Shown in pieces: positions 1-12,000 of a stretch of 12,811 nucleotides of DNA. How positions within the stretch are numbered: position 1 is the stretch's first letter; each line of letters opens with the position of its first letter. The position numbers were made by a program, and so were the translations under genes. The notes below the pieces were generated by a model that worked only from the letters and a program-made list of their open reading frames with translations, was not told where the DNA came from and did no database searches. Source of the DNA: Isotricha intestinalis (taxonomy: Eukaryota; Ciliophora; Litostomatea; Vestibuliferida; Isotrichidae); assembly GCA_023807065.1 (NCBI GenBank), contig JAJJLU010004462.1:1-12811 (forward strand). The letters run 5' to 3'.

Positions 1-163
1 ATAATTTATAATTATGTAAATATTCTAAATTAAAATTAGATTCATAAATTGTATTATCTTTTTCAATTATTATATTAATTAAATCTAAATCAGATGATAA
101 TTTAATTAAATATTGTTGATATTGTTTTTCAATTGATGTATTATTCAATATTATTGATGACAT
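1..163 (-). CDS. N-terminal 54 codons of an unidentified protein, possibly of a WD40-repeat family; cut by the window edge
   Basis: On the minus strand an ATG at 163-161 opens a frame with no stop down to base 2, giving 54 residues. It starts MSSIILNNTS and has the central stretch LDLINIIIEKDNTIYESNFN. The composition (Leu, Ile, Asn, Glu, Lys, with regular hydrophobic spacing) looks like a real helical N-terminus rather than chance AT-rich sequence. No signal peptide is visible. From memory only, this kind of N-terminus (two short helices around a conserved D-N-T-I-Y-E-S-N-F-N-L-E-Y-L stretch) precedes coiled-coil and WD40 regions in a multicopy protist family. The family link is therefore inference, while the coding call rests on the open frame. 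It is transcribed divergently from the phosphatase gene, about 1.2 kb away. The short open frame alone is weak statistical evidence in such AT-rich DNA. Confidence 0.55.
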   Translation of the reverse strand, partial: MSSIILNNTSIEKQYQQYLIKLSSDLDLINIIIEKDNTIYESNFNLEYLHNYKL

Positions 164-1355
164 ATATATAACTATATAATTTAATTTTTCTCTATTTTTT
201 TGATTTTTTTAAATTTGTTAATTGAATTGATTGATTGAAATGAGAAAATTAAAAAATATTTAAAAATATTATTTTATGTTTGATGTTTTAATCAAATGCA
301 ATTCTAAAAATATAAAAAAAACAAATAGATAATTAAATTAAATTAAAATAATATAAAAAAATTTTTAGCATTTTATTACATTTTAAAAATAATAGAGAGT
401 GTAAATTGCAATATGTATTTCATCTATTTAATTTTCTAATTATAAATTAATAATATTAGATAATATTTTATTTTATATATTTCATCAAAAACTTAATTTT
501 TAAGAGTATTTTTTTCAAAAATAATTTATAAACATATTTCAAAAAAATATTATTTTAAAATCAGAAAACAAAGAATGAGAATTTTAAAAAAAATAAAAAA
601 AAATATATTTTTTTTCTTTAATATTAATCTTTTTCACCTTCTTTTTTTTCAATAAATTTTTCATTTTCATCTTCATTAAAATATTGATTACATTTACTTC
701 AATGATTTAAAAAAAACAAAAAATAATGAAATTTTTTCTTTAATTATTTAATATGAAATAAACAAAAAATTTTATTAATTTAAATATGAATTATTTCGAA
801 AATATTATATTTATTTTTTTATTCAATTAAATAAAAAATCTTTTATTATATATATAATTTTCATTTAATAAGTTTATTCTTCTAAAAAAAATGTTTATAA
901 TTCATGAAAATCCTTGAATTAATTAAAATCTTTTACAATGATTCTTCTTATTTTTCATTTTTTAAGAATTTTTTTAATTATTAAAATTGCAAATACAATA
1001 ATTTATTATAATTATATTTAAATTCTTTTACAAATTGCTTTCGTGAATAAATTTCAAAAAAAAAAATTTAACTAAGATATAGCTATAAAATAGTCAAAGG
1101 AAAAATATAATTAAAATAAAAAAATTATTTTAGATATCTATTTATATTATAAAAATAATTAATTAGATAAAATAAATTATTTATTAATCATTTTAGAAAA
1201 AAATAAATTATTTAACTTTTTATTTGATTTTTTAAAATATTATTTTAAATTTTAACTCTTATTTTAAATAAAAAGTTTTAACATTTTAATCTTTATATTA
1301 AATTATTAAATCTTATTTTTAATAAAATAATTGACAATTAATTTTTAATTAAAAA
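164..1355. other. AT-rich divergent intergenic region
   Basis: This 1.2-kb stretch separates two divergently oriented genes, so it should hold both promoters. It is dominated by A and T runs, and I see no tRNA-like or other GC-richer RNA gene in it. No promoter element can be named with confidence: TATA-like strings occur everywhere at this base composition. The only sub-structure with some coding character is the minus-strand frame ending at 624, listed separately. An in-frame TAA at 1350-1352 sits two codons before the phosphatase ATG. Confidence 0.6.
624..860 (-). pseudogene. Possible decayed gene, C-terminal part
   Basis: On the minus strand one frame from about 860 down to a TAA at 626-624 has protein-like character but is broken several times. 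Its cleanest part is 24 codons after a TGA at 701-699, starting S-K-C-N-Q-Y-F and ending E-K-K-E-G-E-K-D before the stop. Just upstream, in the same frame, are hydrophobic aromatic stretches interrupted by TAA codons. A further 24-codon piece (1055-984, with K-Q-F-V-K-E-F and N-K-L-L-Y-L-Q-F) lies in the same frame and ends in a TAA at 983-981. The pattern would fit a dead gene with an acidic C-terminal tail, but open stretches this short arise easily in AT-rich DNA. I do not recognise a family. Confidence 0.22.
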
Positions 1356-2876
1356 ATGAAAGAACATAAAAATTTAAAAAATAATATAAAAATTCCAAAA
1401 CCAAATTCAAACAGAGAAAGCAATCATAATAATTTAATATTTAATCCGAATAAATTTAATTATGAAAGATTAGAAACTTTAGAAAATAAAAGAAAAATAA
1501 AATTTAATAATGATATTGATGTTCAATTTAGAAGATCAAGATCATTTAAAATTGAAAATGAAGATGAAGAAAAAAACAAAAATCAAATAAATTTAAAAGT
1601 AAATCAAAGAAAAGGTTCTATTAAAAGTGAAAATAATATTATATTAAGTGATAGAAAAGATAATATTAATAATAATCTTATTCATCAAAATAATAATAAT
1701 AAAATTCTAAATAAAAATAATTTATGTAATAATAATAATACAAATCACAATAAAAATAAAAACCATCCTCAAATTATTAATTTAAACAATAAAAACAATA
1801 CTATTCAAAATATAAAAAATAACAATTCAAATAATTTAATTAATAATAATAATACTAACAATAACAATAATAATAAGAATAATAATCAAATTAATAATAA
1901 TAAGGATGAGATAATTAATAACCACAGTAATAATAATGACCAAAATAATAATAATAATAATAATATTCAAAGTCAAAATAATAATAATTTAAATAATCTT
2001 CATAATAATTTAAAAATAATGATAAAAAAGTCTCAAAATCCAAATATGGATAAAAAGATAAAAATAATTCCAAAAACTCCATCTCCATATATCTCATCGT
2101 TTGCTTTTAATCCTTTAATAAAAAATTATTATCAATGTGAGAATCAAAATACATTATATCAGGAGAAAATGGAAGATAAATCATATTCAAATTTAACTTT
2201 TCTTTCAAAAAACAATCATTTAATTTCATTATTTGGAATATATGATGGCCACAATGGGAAAAATATATCAGAATATTTATATAATAATTTTGATAAGATA
2301 TTATTAAATAATATCGAGAAAAATAATTTTAATATAGAAAAAAGTTTATTAGATTCATTTAAACAAGTAAATAAAAATATAGAAAATATTCCAAACGCTA
2401 AAAATTCAGGATCAACTGCAACAATAATATTAATTGATAATAATATTTTATATTGTGCTAATGTAGGTGATTCACAATGTTATTATATTAATAAAGATAA
2501 AATAATAAAATTAACAGATTTACACAATTGTAAAAATAAAGATGAAGTTGAAAGAGTAAAAAAAAATAAAGGGTTAATTTTTCAAAATCGAGTGTTTGGT
2601 TCTTTAAGTTTAACAAGATCAATTGGAGATTTAGATTTTAAAATTTATGGAGTTACTTATATTCCAAAAATTAATAAAGAAATTTTAAAGGATAATTATA
2701 GTCAATTTATTATTTTAGGAAGTGATGGTGTTTGGGATGTAATTGATGAAAATTATTTATGGGATAATCATAAAAATTTTGGAAAAGATTCTCATTTTTT
2801 TTGCCAAAAAATTGTTAATGATGCTATTTTAAAAGGAAGTCAAGATAATGTTTCTTGTATTGTTATTAAGTTATAA
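1356..2876 (+). CDS. PP2C-family Ser/Thr protein phosphatase with a long Asn-rich N-terminal extension
   Basis: This is a metal-dependent Ser/Thr phosphatase (PPM/PP2C family), 506 residues, with no signal peptide or membrane segment, so probably cytosolic or nuclear. The catalytic domain spans about residues 260-506. Visible motifs in order are MED at 272-274, G-I-Y-D-G-H-N-G at 294-301, S-G-S-T-A at 351-355, N-V-G-D-S at 369-373, T-R-S-I-G-D at 420-425, S-D-G-V-W-D at 456-461 and S-Q-D-N at 495-498. The metal-binding acids known in PP2C (E273, D274, D297, D457, D497) are all present. Two usual features differ: the Arg three residues before MED is Gln269, and the DHKP loop reads L-H-N-C (389-392). 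Residues 1-100 are basic, and about 100-220 are mostly Asn. The start is well fixed, because an in-frame TAA lies two codons upstream. The family is certain. Substrate and partners are unknown, and catalytic activity is likely but unproven given the missing Arg. Confidence 0.95.
   Translation: MKEHKNLKNNIKIPKPNSNRESNHNNLIFNPNKFNYERLETLENKRKIKFNNDIDVQFRRSRSFKIENEDEEKNKNQINLKVNQRKGSIKSENNIILSDRKDNINNNLIHQNNNNKILNKNNLCNNNNTNHNKNKNHPQIINLNNKNNTIQNIKNNNSNNLINNNNTNNNNNNKNNNQINNNKDEIINNHSNNNDQNNNNNNNIQSQNNNNLNNLHNNLKIMIKKSQNPNMDKKIKIIPKTPSPYISSFAFNPLIKNYYQCENQNTLYQEKMEDKSYSNLTFLSKNNHLISLFGIYDGHNGKNISEYLYNNFDKILLNNIEKNNFNIEKSLLDSFKQVNKNIENIPNAKNSGSTATIILIDNNILYCANVGDSQCYYINKDKIIKLTDLHNCKNKDEVERVKKNKGLIFQNRVFGSLSLTRSIGDLDFKIYGVTYIPKINKEILKDNYSQFIILGSDGVWDVIDENYLWDNHKNFGKDSHFFCQKIVNDAILKGSQDNVSCIVIKL
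1653..2015 (+). repeat. AAT-rich low-complexity tract inside the phosphatase gene
   Basis: The sequence is mainly AAT codons with some AAC, AAA, CAA and ATT, encoding the Asn-rich segment of residues 100-220 of the phosphatase. The longest pure Asn runs are about 7-8 residues (near residues 168-173 and 197-203). On the minus strand the tract reads as a Tyr-rich open frame, which is only a shadow. Tracts like this are typical of AT-rich protist genomes and probably form a disordered linker; the length is likely to vary between strains. Confidence 0.85.
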
Positions 2877-3001
2877 AAATAATTCATCTTTTTTTTTTTG
2901 GCTTTTTTTTAATATATATTTTTTATTTAGGGAAAATAAATTTTATATTTTATATAATTTTATCATTTATTTCTTATAATAATTATTTAAGATATAAAAA
3001 A
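2877..3001. promoter_or_regulatory. Short spacer between the phosphatase and the giant-protein gene
   Basis: These 125 bp must contain the 3' end of the phosphatase transcript and the promoter of the next gene, both on the plus strand. A strong T-run lies just after the stop (about 2890-2910), and AATAAA occurs at 2935-2940, a possible poly(A) signal though common by chance here. A TATCATTTAT stretch at 2961-2970 is a possible initiator-like site, unproven. An A-run directly precedes the ATG at 3002. The tight spacing suggests a compact genome at this point. Confidence 0.35.
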
Positions 3002-6000
3002 ATGTATTCCTTATTTCTTTTAATGCTATTGTTAAAAAATATTTTGAATCAAATAGAAGAAATACAAAATTATGATGAAAAAAAAGTGAATTTTAAATAT
3101 CAAGATATAAATACTAAGTATAAATATGAATATGAGAAAATAACAAATGAAGATACATTAAATATTAATTTTGAATTTATAAAAAAGGAATTAAAATTAG
3201 AATTAATAATTAGTAATAATACAAATGGATTAAATTTGAGGAAATATAATGTTACAGAAAAATTACTTAAAATTCCAATTTCAAATTATGAAGATGAAGA
3301 AAATATATTTTTCTATTTTAAATTTTTAAATTTTTCAGATAAAGATGATAATGAATATAATGATGAATATGATGATGAAGACAATGATTTAATTTTTTTT
3401 GTTTATAATCCAAATATAATTTATTACATCTATCCTTTTTTCCTCACATTTTACGAAAAAGAACATTTAACTTTGAAATTTAAAGTTTCTAATGAATATT
3501 ATTCTTTAATTCAAATGTCTACTTTAGAAAATAATACTTTAGAATTAGAAGTTTATAATAATGAGAATAAAAGTTATTTATTAAATAATAATACTATTTC
3601 GACTAATAATTCTATTTCTTTTATTCTTCAAAATACAAATGAAATACCTTTAATAATATGTAAATTTACTAATACAAATAGCAATAAAACTAATTTTCAA
3701 ATGTTTAAAATTTCATTTTTTTTTTTTTATGAAAGAATGATTGTTTTAGATGAAAAAATGGGAGTTGATTTACCTTTACATTTACCAGGAGAAAATAATA
3801 AATATAATATATTTATTAATTCAACAGAAGAAAAAACTTTAAATATTGATAAAAATATGGAAAATAAATTTGATTTAAAAGCATATTATTTAAATACTTC
3901 TGATATTTATGCTTCTTTAAATTTATATAAAATATCAGAAGTTAAATATAATTATTATCATTATGGAAACAGAATCTTAATAGATTTAAAAAAAAATGAA
4001 AAAAAATTTGAAAGTTATTTATTAGAAATCACAGTAAAAACATATGAAATGAGGAATTACATGTTTAGATTAAGTATTTTACCTGAATTACTTTATAAAA
4101 ATATAAGTGAAATTTATCCATGGTATACATTTAAAACATATAGATTTAGTTTAAATAATTTTCCAAATAATACAAATACAATGATTATTATTTCTAATGT
4201 TACAAATGGATTTAATATATATGATGAAGATACAGATTTTTTTATTGTTCATAAAGACGATTTAAATTTTGAAGAATCATTTGAAAAAAATAATCTAATA
4301 ATTAATTTTCAATGTTCAGATGGCTTGTATAATAAAATTGAAATTTCATTTATTGATGATAATATTCCTTATATTTTCACATCTTATTATTTTGAAAAAT
4401 ATGATTTATTTGATTGTTCAAAAAATCATTATTTTGTTTTCAATAATCTTTCTTCTCAAATATTTGTCATTGAAAATCAAGATAATGTCATTGAAAATAA
4501 ATATAATTTAGAAGGAATTGCTATTTATCAAAAAAAAAATTTTAGTTCAATCAATGAAATGTTTAATTTTAAAGAATCAGATAAAAAAAATAATACATTT
4601 TTTTATTGTGAAGGAATAATGAAAATAGTTTGTGAAATTCCTAAACAAGTTACATTTAGATATTTTAATAATAAAGATAACCCAAATTATAATTATTCAA
4701 TAATATATTTTAATAATTTTGAAAAAAAATATATTATAGGAAAAAAAAGTGAAGATATAGTAAATTATAAAATAGAAATGATAAATTTATTTGAAAAAAC
4801 AGAAGCTACAATTAAATTTAATAATGAGACAAAAGAAACTTTAACCAATGAAAATAATTTAGTTAAAAATGGACAATTAAATTTTGATAGTGAAAATAAT
4901 ATTATCAGTATTAGGTCGAATAAAAAAACTATAATAATAATGTATTTTTCTTATAATGAAAATAAATATATAGTAAATGAAACAAAACCTAATCCAGAAT
5001 CTCTTAATAATCAATCAATTATAATTTTTAATTTTAAAGATGAAGAATATGATTTTGCAAATTTATTTATTTCTTTTGATTACGACGACGAAAATACAAA
5101 AACAATTAATATTAATTATGATGAAAATGATAATAATTATTATTTATTAGATTATGATATTAAGCAAAAATATAATAATTTTACTATTATTAATTCTTTT
5201 AAAAAAAATAATACTACAAAAGGTTATATTTCAGTTTATACTAAAAAAAATTTTGAATATACTATTAATTATTTTAAATATAAAAATGTTACAGCATATG
5301 AAATTAATAATGTAAGTTTAACGGATAATAAAACCCATTATTATCAAATATTTAAATATCATTATACAAATAATAAAGAAAAACAAGAAGAAAAATTTAT
5401 AATAATTGATATTTTAGAAACAAAGAATGACTTAATTCAATTATGTGTTGTAGCAAAAATGGAAGAAATATTCTTATTTGACTATTCATTTTATAATTGT
5501 TTTTATGAAAGATATGGTGTCAAAAAAAATAATCAATTTTATATTCAAAATGAATATTTAAATATGAAACATAATGATTTTTATATTATTTTTTATATTC
5601 AAGTTCAAGAACAAGAAAATGAAAATTATTTAAAATTTAGAATTTATAGTCCTTTTAATGATCAATATATTATAAATAATAATTTATTTACATTTACTGC
5701 TAATTATTCTTTCAAAGTTGATTATAATTTTTTAATTCCAAAAAGTCTTTTTCAAGAAAAATATCATTATTTATTTTATGAATGGAATAATTTATTTTCA
5801 TCAAAATGTAAAATCATGATTGAAGGAAAAAAAATAGATGAAAATGCATATAAAAATTATTCAAATTCAATTAAAATTAATGATATTTCAAAAGATCAAG
5901 AAATAACAATTTCTTGTTCAAACAAAAAAGATACATTAAATTTAATATTTTCTTTAAGTGAAGAATATAAAATAAGAATTTTAAAAAATGAATTAAATAT

Positions 6001-9000
6001 TTTAATAACTTCTCCTCAAAACATATTTATATTAAATGATATTTCAAATGAAGGAATTCAAGAAGAAATATATTTTCAAATAAGTAATTATAATGATTTA
6101 AATATTAAATATAATGTTTTAAATGAATTAAAAGAGATAGAAAAATTTTTAAATAATTTAAATAATTATGGAGGAACAATGGATAATGATTATGATATTT
6201 ATTCTGTAAAAAAAAATATTGAAAAAAAATATATTTTATTCTTTTTTTATGTTAATAATACTGATTTTACAAATTATAATATTCAAAAATTAAATATTCC
6301 TCAAAAAGTTCATTTCAAATATAAAAAGCAATTTTTACAAGAAAATGAAAAAAAAACATTTATAATTAATCAAGATTCTTTTAATGATTATAAATCAATA
6401 ATTCTTTTTTCAACTAAAAATAATACAATTACATTTAATCATCCTTTAAATTTTAATAATTCAAATTTAAATATTTTCGTAATTACTAAAGAAATGATTT
6501 TAAAACGTGATTTAATATTTGATGTTGTTAAAAAAGAAAAAGAAGACAATTTCACTTTTTTAATACAACCAACTTCAAATGAAATTATATATGAAAATAA
6601 ATATTCAAGAAAAGAATTAAATCAAGTAAATTTAAAAATGGAAAAAAGTAACGGTGGTTATTGTTCATATATTGGAATTTTTTCTAATAAAAGTAGTTCT
6701 ATACTTTATTTAAAAAAAATATTTGGTCAATCTTATGTCTCTTATTATAAAAATAATATTGATATTTCAGATATTGAAAATTTATTCCCTGTGAAATCAG
6801 AAGATAAAAAATTAATAAATTCAGAATTTACATTATATAATTACCCTTTTGAAACAAAAACAAATATTGATTTTTTTGTATTTAATTGTACAGAAAAAAT
6901 TAATACCAAATTAAAATATTTAAAAATATTAGAAGAAGAAATTTCTTATAAAAAAGGATATATTGTTCCGTTTTTTATTAAAGGATATACAAATCCAAAT
7001 TTTACTATTCATGATTATAATGATAATGATCCAGCGTTTACAGATAATTTTGAGATTCGAGTTGAATTAATTAATGAAAATAAAATCAAGAATATATATT
7101 TAGATTTTTGTAATGAGACCATTGATTTTAGGAATTCAAAAACAAAATCACTAAAATGTGAAAATTCTGGAAAAAAAAAAGATTTTCATATAAATTTCAA
7201 AGAAAAAGAAGGAAATGATTGCTTAATATTTTTTTCAGTAGTTATTCCAAAAAATATAATTGAAAAAGAATCCAGAAATGAGTCTTTTTCAGAAATATAT
7301 AATATTTTTATATTTCCAAATTCTGGTCGTCAAACAAAATTCGCAAATATTCATATATTTAATTTTGGTAATGAAACAAAAACAATTTATTATTTAAAAG
7401 ATTATGGAAATAAAGAAGAAATAAATTTAGAAAACTCAAAAAAAATAGAAGTTCATAATAAAGAATCATTTAATATTTCAATATTACAAAATGATTTTAG
7501 TGATAATGAAATATCAAATTATATTGCAATATATATCAAAGATCATCAATATTTTAAATATTCTTTTTTATTTTATGATTATACAAAAATTAATCTTAAT
7601 GAAGAAATAAAATTGGAGATAAAAGTAAGAGATTATCAAATTTATTATTTAAATGCTCAAATTCCAAATTTTTTAATTCCATATGATAAATTAACAAATA
7701 TTGAATTTAATAAAGGAAATAATTATAGAAATGGATATATGTTAATATATTATAATAAAGAAAATATATATAAAGAAGAAAATTTCTCTGTAGATTCATA
7801 TCCTTTTAAAAATGAAATAAAAAAATATGAAATAAGTAGAAATGAAGAAAATTATTATATTGAAACTTCCTCTCAAGAATTATTCCTTGTTTTTTATACT
7901 GACACTGAGATAAATTCTCCATTTACTATTACTAAACCTTTAATTCCCATACAAATTCCTTTTAATAAAAATAATATATATTATTTAAATTATTTAAGTC
8001 ATGTAGGAAAAAATATTTTATCTTATAATTATAATAATTTTTCTGATAATACTTTTCTTCATTTTCAATTTGAAAATGAAAATAAATCAAATTCATCTTC
8101 TTTAACAATAATTAATAAAAATAATGATTCTGATGTTATAATTTATCCAAATTTTAATTCTTATTTTAATGTAACAAAAATACATAGAAACAAAGATTTA
8201 TATTTTATTTTTTCAAGTGATACTGGAAATAAAGAAAAAATAAAAATTCTATTTTATTTATCTAATTATAAAAATGTTATTCCTTTAATAAAAAAAGATC
8301 AAGAAACAAACATTCCAATAATAATGAATCAAACTTTATATTTTTATTTAAATATTTCTAAAACTTTAGAAAATGAAATCGAAAGTTTTCAAATTGATAA
8401 TCTTAATAATTATAATATTTCAGTGACTTATAAATTATTTATACATGAAGATTTTGATAAAATGATTAAAGAAGAAATAAATGAAAAATTAACTCAAGAA
8501 AATTTGGCAAATCAATCTCTTTTTTTTAGTTTTACAAAAACTAATAAAAATTTTATTTCTGCTTTAATTTCAGTAAAAATAAATTTAATTACAAAAGAAG
8601 ATAATTATACTAATTTTTCAATTAAGTATAGAAAAAACAAAACATTAATTCAATCTTCTTTTAAACGAGATTATTTAAAAAATGAAAGCGAAGTGTTTTT
8701 GATTAACAAAACTTCTTTTGAAAAATCAAATCAAATAATAATATTTGCAAATAAAGAAAATTCAATACAATTATATCCAATTAATAATAAACCCAAAAAT
8801 AAATTAATTTATTTAATTTCAAATGATGAGATTAATGGAATAGAAAATAATGAAATAACTATTACTTTTAGTAACAAAGAAGATTTTTCAATTGAAGTCT
8901 ATTATATTAATAAAAGTATAAACAATATTTTGTATTTTTCAAAAAAATCAATTGCTGATTTTCAATCTTATCAATTGAAAAATGAAGATTTCTATATAAA

Positions 9001-12000
9001 AAATGATTTAACAATTGATTTATATATTATAGTTGTGTTTGATAAAGAAGAAAAAAAAATTATATGTTTAGAAAAAGATGATGAAGAAAGTTCTACTTAT
9101 ATTTATCATCAAACTAATATAACAAGTATTGAAGGATTAATAAAAATAAATAGTGAGAAAGAAAAATGTTTTGTAACTTATTCAAATTATGATTTTATTA
9201 AAATAAATGGAAAAATAAATATATTAAACAAGACTTTATATTATTTTAAAGAAGAAGAAGAAATTACATTTGAACATGGGAAAACGATAAATTTATATTC
9301 AAATAAAGAAAAATACAAATTAAAAATATCTGATGGTTTAAAAGACGTAAAAAATGTTAGTTTAAAAATAAGAATAATTTCTCATATACAAAAGCCTGAT
9401 TTTAATATTACAATTCAAAATAAAGTAATTTCTTGTAATTTAAATCAAATAATAAATGAAAAAATTAAATTTGAACAAAAAGAATCTGAAATAATATTTT
9501 CCCCTCCTGGAGATTATTATATTATATTTGAAGTTGGTTTATCAAATAAACAATATATTTTAATAAATGATAGTTTAGATATTCCAATGAAATCCTATAA
9601 TATTTTTACATGTGATAAAAAATATAAAAGTGATTATTCTATTGTTACTTTAATAAAAGATAATATTATTGATTCAACAATTTGTGCTCAAGAAATTTAT
9701 GAAAAAGAGGGTTTTTATTTTCCTTATAAAATTAATAATTGTTTTAATAACAATAATAAATCTATTAATTATTTATTTAATTGTTCAGATTTTTCTAAAA
9801 ACATTAAAAATGAAGATAAATTATTATATATTTACATTGGAAACATGAGTGGAATAACAGGGCGTCATTATTATTATAATTTAACAGAAACAAAAAATCA
9901 AGAAAATTTCACTTTATTTTTTAATAATAATAATTATAGTAATATTATTTCTTTTAATAGTCCTGGAGATGTTTATTTTTTATTTGAAAAAAATATTTCT
10001 AATATTGATATTTATTTATTTGACAATATGAGAGAAATTAAATATAATTCAAAAAATAATATTTTTGAAAATTATTATTATAAGTTCAAAAAAATTAATA
10101 ATAATAAATTATATTTTAATACTAATAAAATTGGGATAATATATTTTATTTTTCACAATAAAAATGATATTATAGAAAATAATATATTGAAAATATTTAC
10201 TGAAGAAGAATATGAAATTGATACAGAAAATATGATTAATTTTGAATTATTTACAAACGACAAGACAAGTCAATTTTTTAAATTTAAATTTCCAAAAAAT
10301 AAAAAAAAATATTGTCATTGTCAATGGTCAATTAATAATCAAAATATAAAAGGAAAATTATATTTAAAAGGAGAAGATTCTCAAAATTCAAATTATTACA
10401 ATCAAAATTCAATATATTTATCATTAATAGAAGAAAAAGAATATTCATATATTTTTGAAATATATAATTCAAAAAAAATAGAAAATATTACCATCAATAT
10501 TAATTTTGATTTTGTTGATTATAATAATTATACTTTTTTTAGAGACGATAAATTTTGTTTTCCTATTTTATCTAATCAAGACTTATTTCTCATTCAATCT
10601 CTTCCTTCAAATGAAAATGAAACCACTTTTTTTATTCCTCAAGTCAATTTTAATATTAATTTATCATATCATTTCACAGAAAAAGTAGAAATTCCAAATA
10701 TAGAAAAAATAATCAATGATAAAAAATTTGAAAATTTTTCAAATAAATTTAATATTAAAAAAATAGAAGATAAAACATATTATTCTTTAAATACAAAAAA
10801 TTTATCAATTATTTTAATTAGACTAAGTATTCATGGAATTGATTATATTAATTATAATAATAAGTTTTGTGTAGAAAAAAATATAACTATTCAAAATATT
10901 AATTCAGATTCGAAAATACATTTAATACCTTATCAAAAAAGAAAGATACAATTTAATGAAATAAAAGAAAATGATATTATTATTATATTAACAACAAATT
11001 ATTCTAAAGCAATAAATGTAGAGCCAAAGACTTTAAATATTTATGATAATCAAAATTTATATGTTTTAAATAAAGAAATGTTGTCAAAACAAAAAATAAG
11101 TTTTACTTTATATGATGAAAAAAATAATTATGCAGTAAATATTACATATCATAAAAATAAAAATTCATTTATTAAATATGCACAAAAAAGAAATAATCTT
11201 TTAACTTATAGAATTTATATTGATAATTGTAAAAAAGAAAATTATTTTTTTTCTTTATTTAACACGAAATCAGAATCTAATTTATATATAGAAAAATTAT
11301 ATGGTGACGGAAAAATATATTTTAAAAATCTTGATAATTCAAATTTAAAGGAAGAAATATTTTCGAATTTTACTGAATATAAAAATATACAAGAAATCAA
11401 AGATTATAATTATGATATATTTAATATAACTTGTACAAAAAATACTTTATTTTATATTAAATATTATGACAAACAATATTTTAAAGAAAAATCAATTTCA
11501 TTAAATTATAATTCAGAAACAGGATTTTTTGTCAAAGATAATTTGACAATGGAAATTAATAGTGATTCAGAAATTATCGGAAAAGAATTTTCGTGTGAAT
11601 TTCAAACATATTTTTTTAAAGAAGGATATAAAATTAATATAACTTTTAATAAAGAAAATTTTGCTTTATCTGGAAATTATAAAAATAATAATGATGTTTC
11701 TAGAAAAAAATTAAAGAAATTAATAAATAAAGAATTAAATATAGCCAACATTTATGGTAATACTTTTATTACTATTAAAATAGGGAATAATATTAAAGCT
11801 GATGTTTATGATAGTTCTGTGAATGGTATTATTCCAAATAATAATTATATTTCATTTCCTTTTCTTCAAAAATCTGTTGATTATTATATTATTAAGATTC
11901 AAATAATTGATTTTCATAGTGAAAACAATATTTTCATTTATGAAGGTTTTAGTGAAGATAATTTTCTTTATTTGCCGAAAAAAAATTTATTGGAATTTAA

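Noticed and set aside
164..1355. tRNA, small RNA, CRISPR or transposon in the long spacer
   Set aside because: No GC-richer island, no cloverleaf-like segment, no regular spaced repeats and no terminal inverted repeats with target duplications were seen.
1915..2097. Tyr-rich 60-codon open frame on the minus strand
   Set aside because: It is the reverse reading of the AAT-rich tract in the phosphatase gene; the Tyr/Phe runs are the complement of Asn codons.
2877..3001. Possibility that the spacer is an intron joining the phosphatase to the giant protein
   Set aside because: The phosphatase ends naturally after its last conserved D-N motif and strand, and the next frame begins with an ATG and signal peptide, so these are separate genes.
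4320..4511. 63-codon Ile/Leu-rich frame on the plus strand inside the giant gene
   Set aside because: Out-of-frame shadow of the giant gene; hydrophobic only because of AT-rich codons, with no independent start context.
10506..10688. 60-codon hydrophobic frame on the plus strand inside the giant gene
   Set aside because: Out-of-frame shadow of the giant gene, with the same AT-composition cause.
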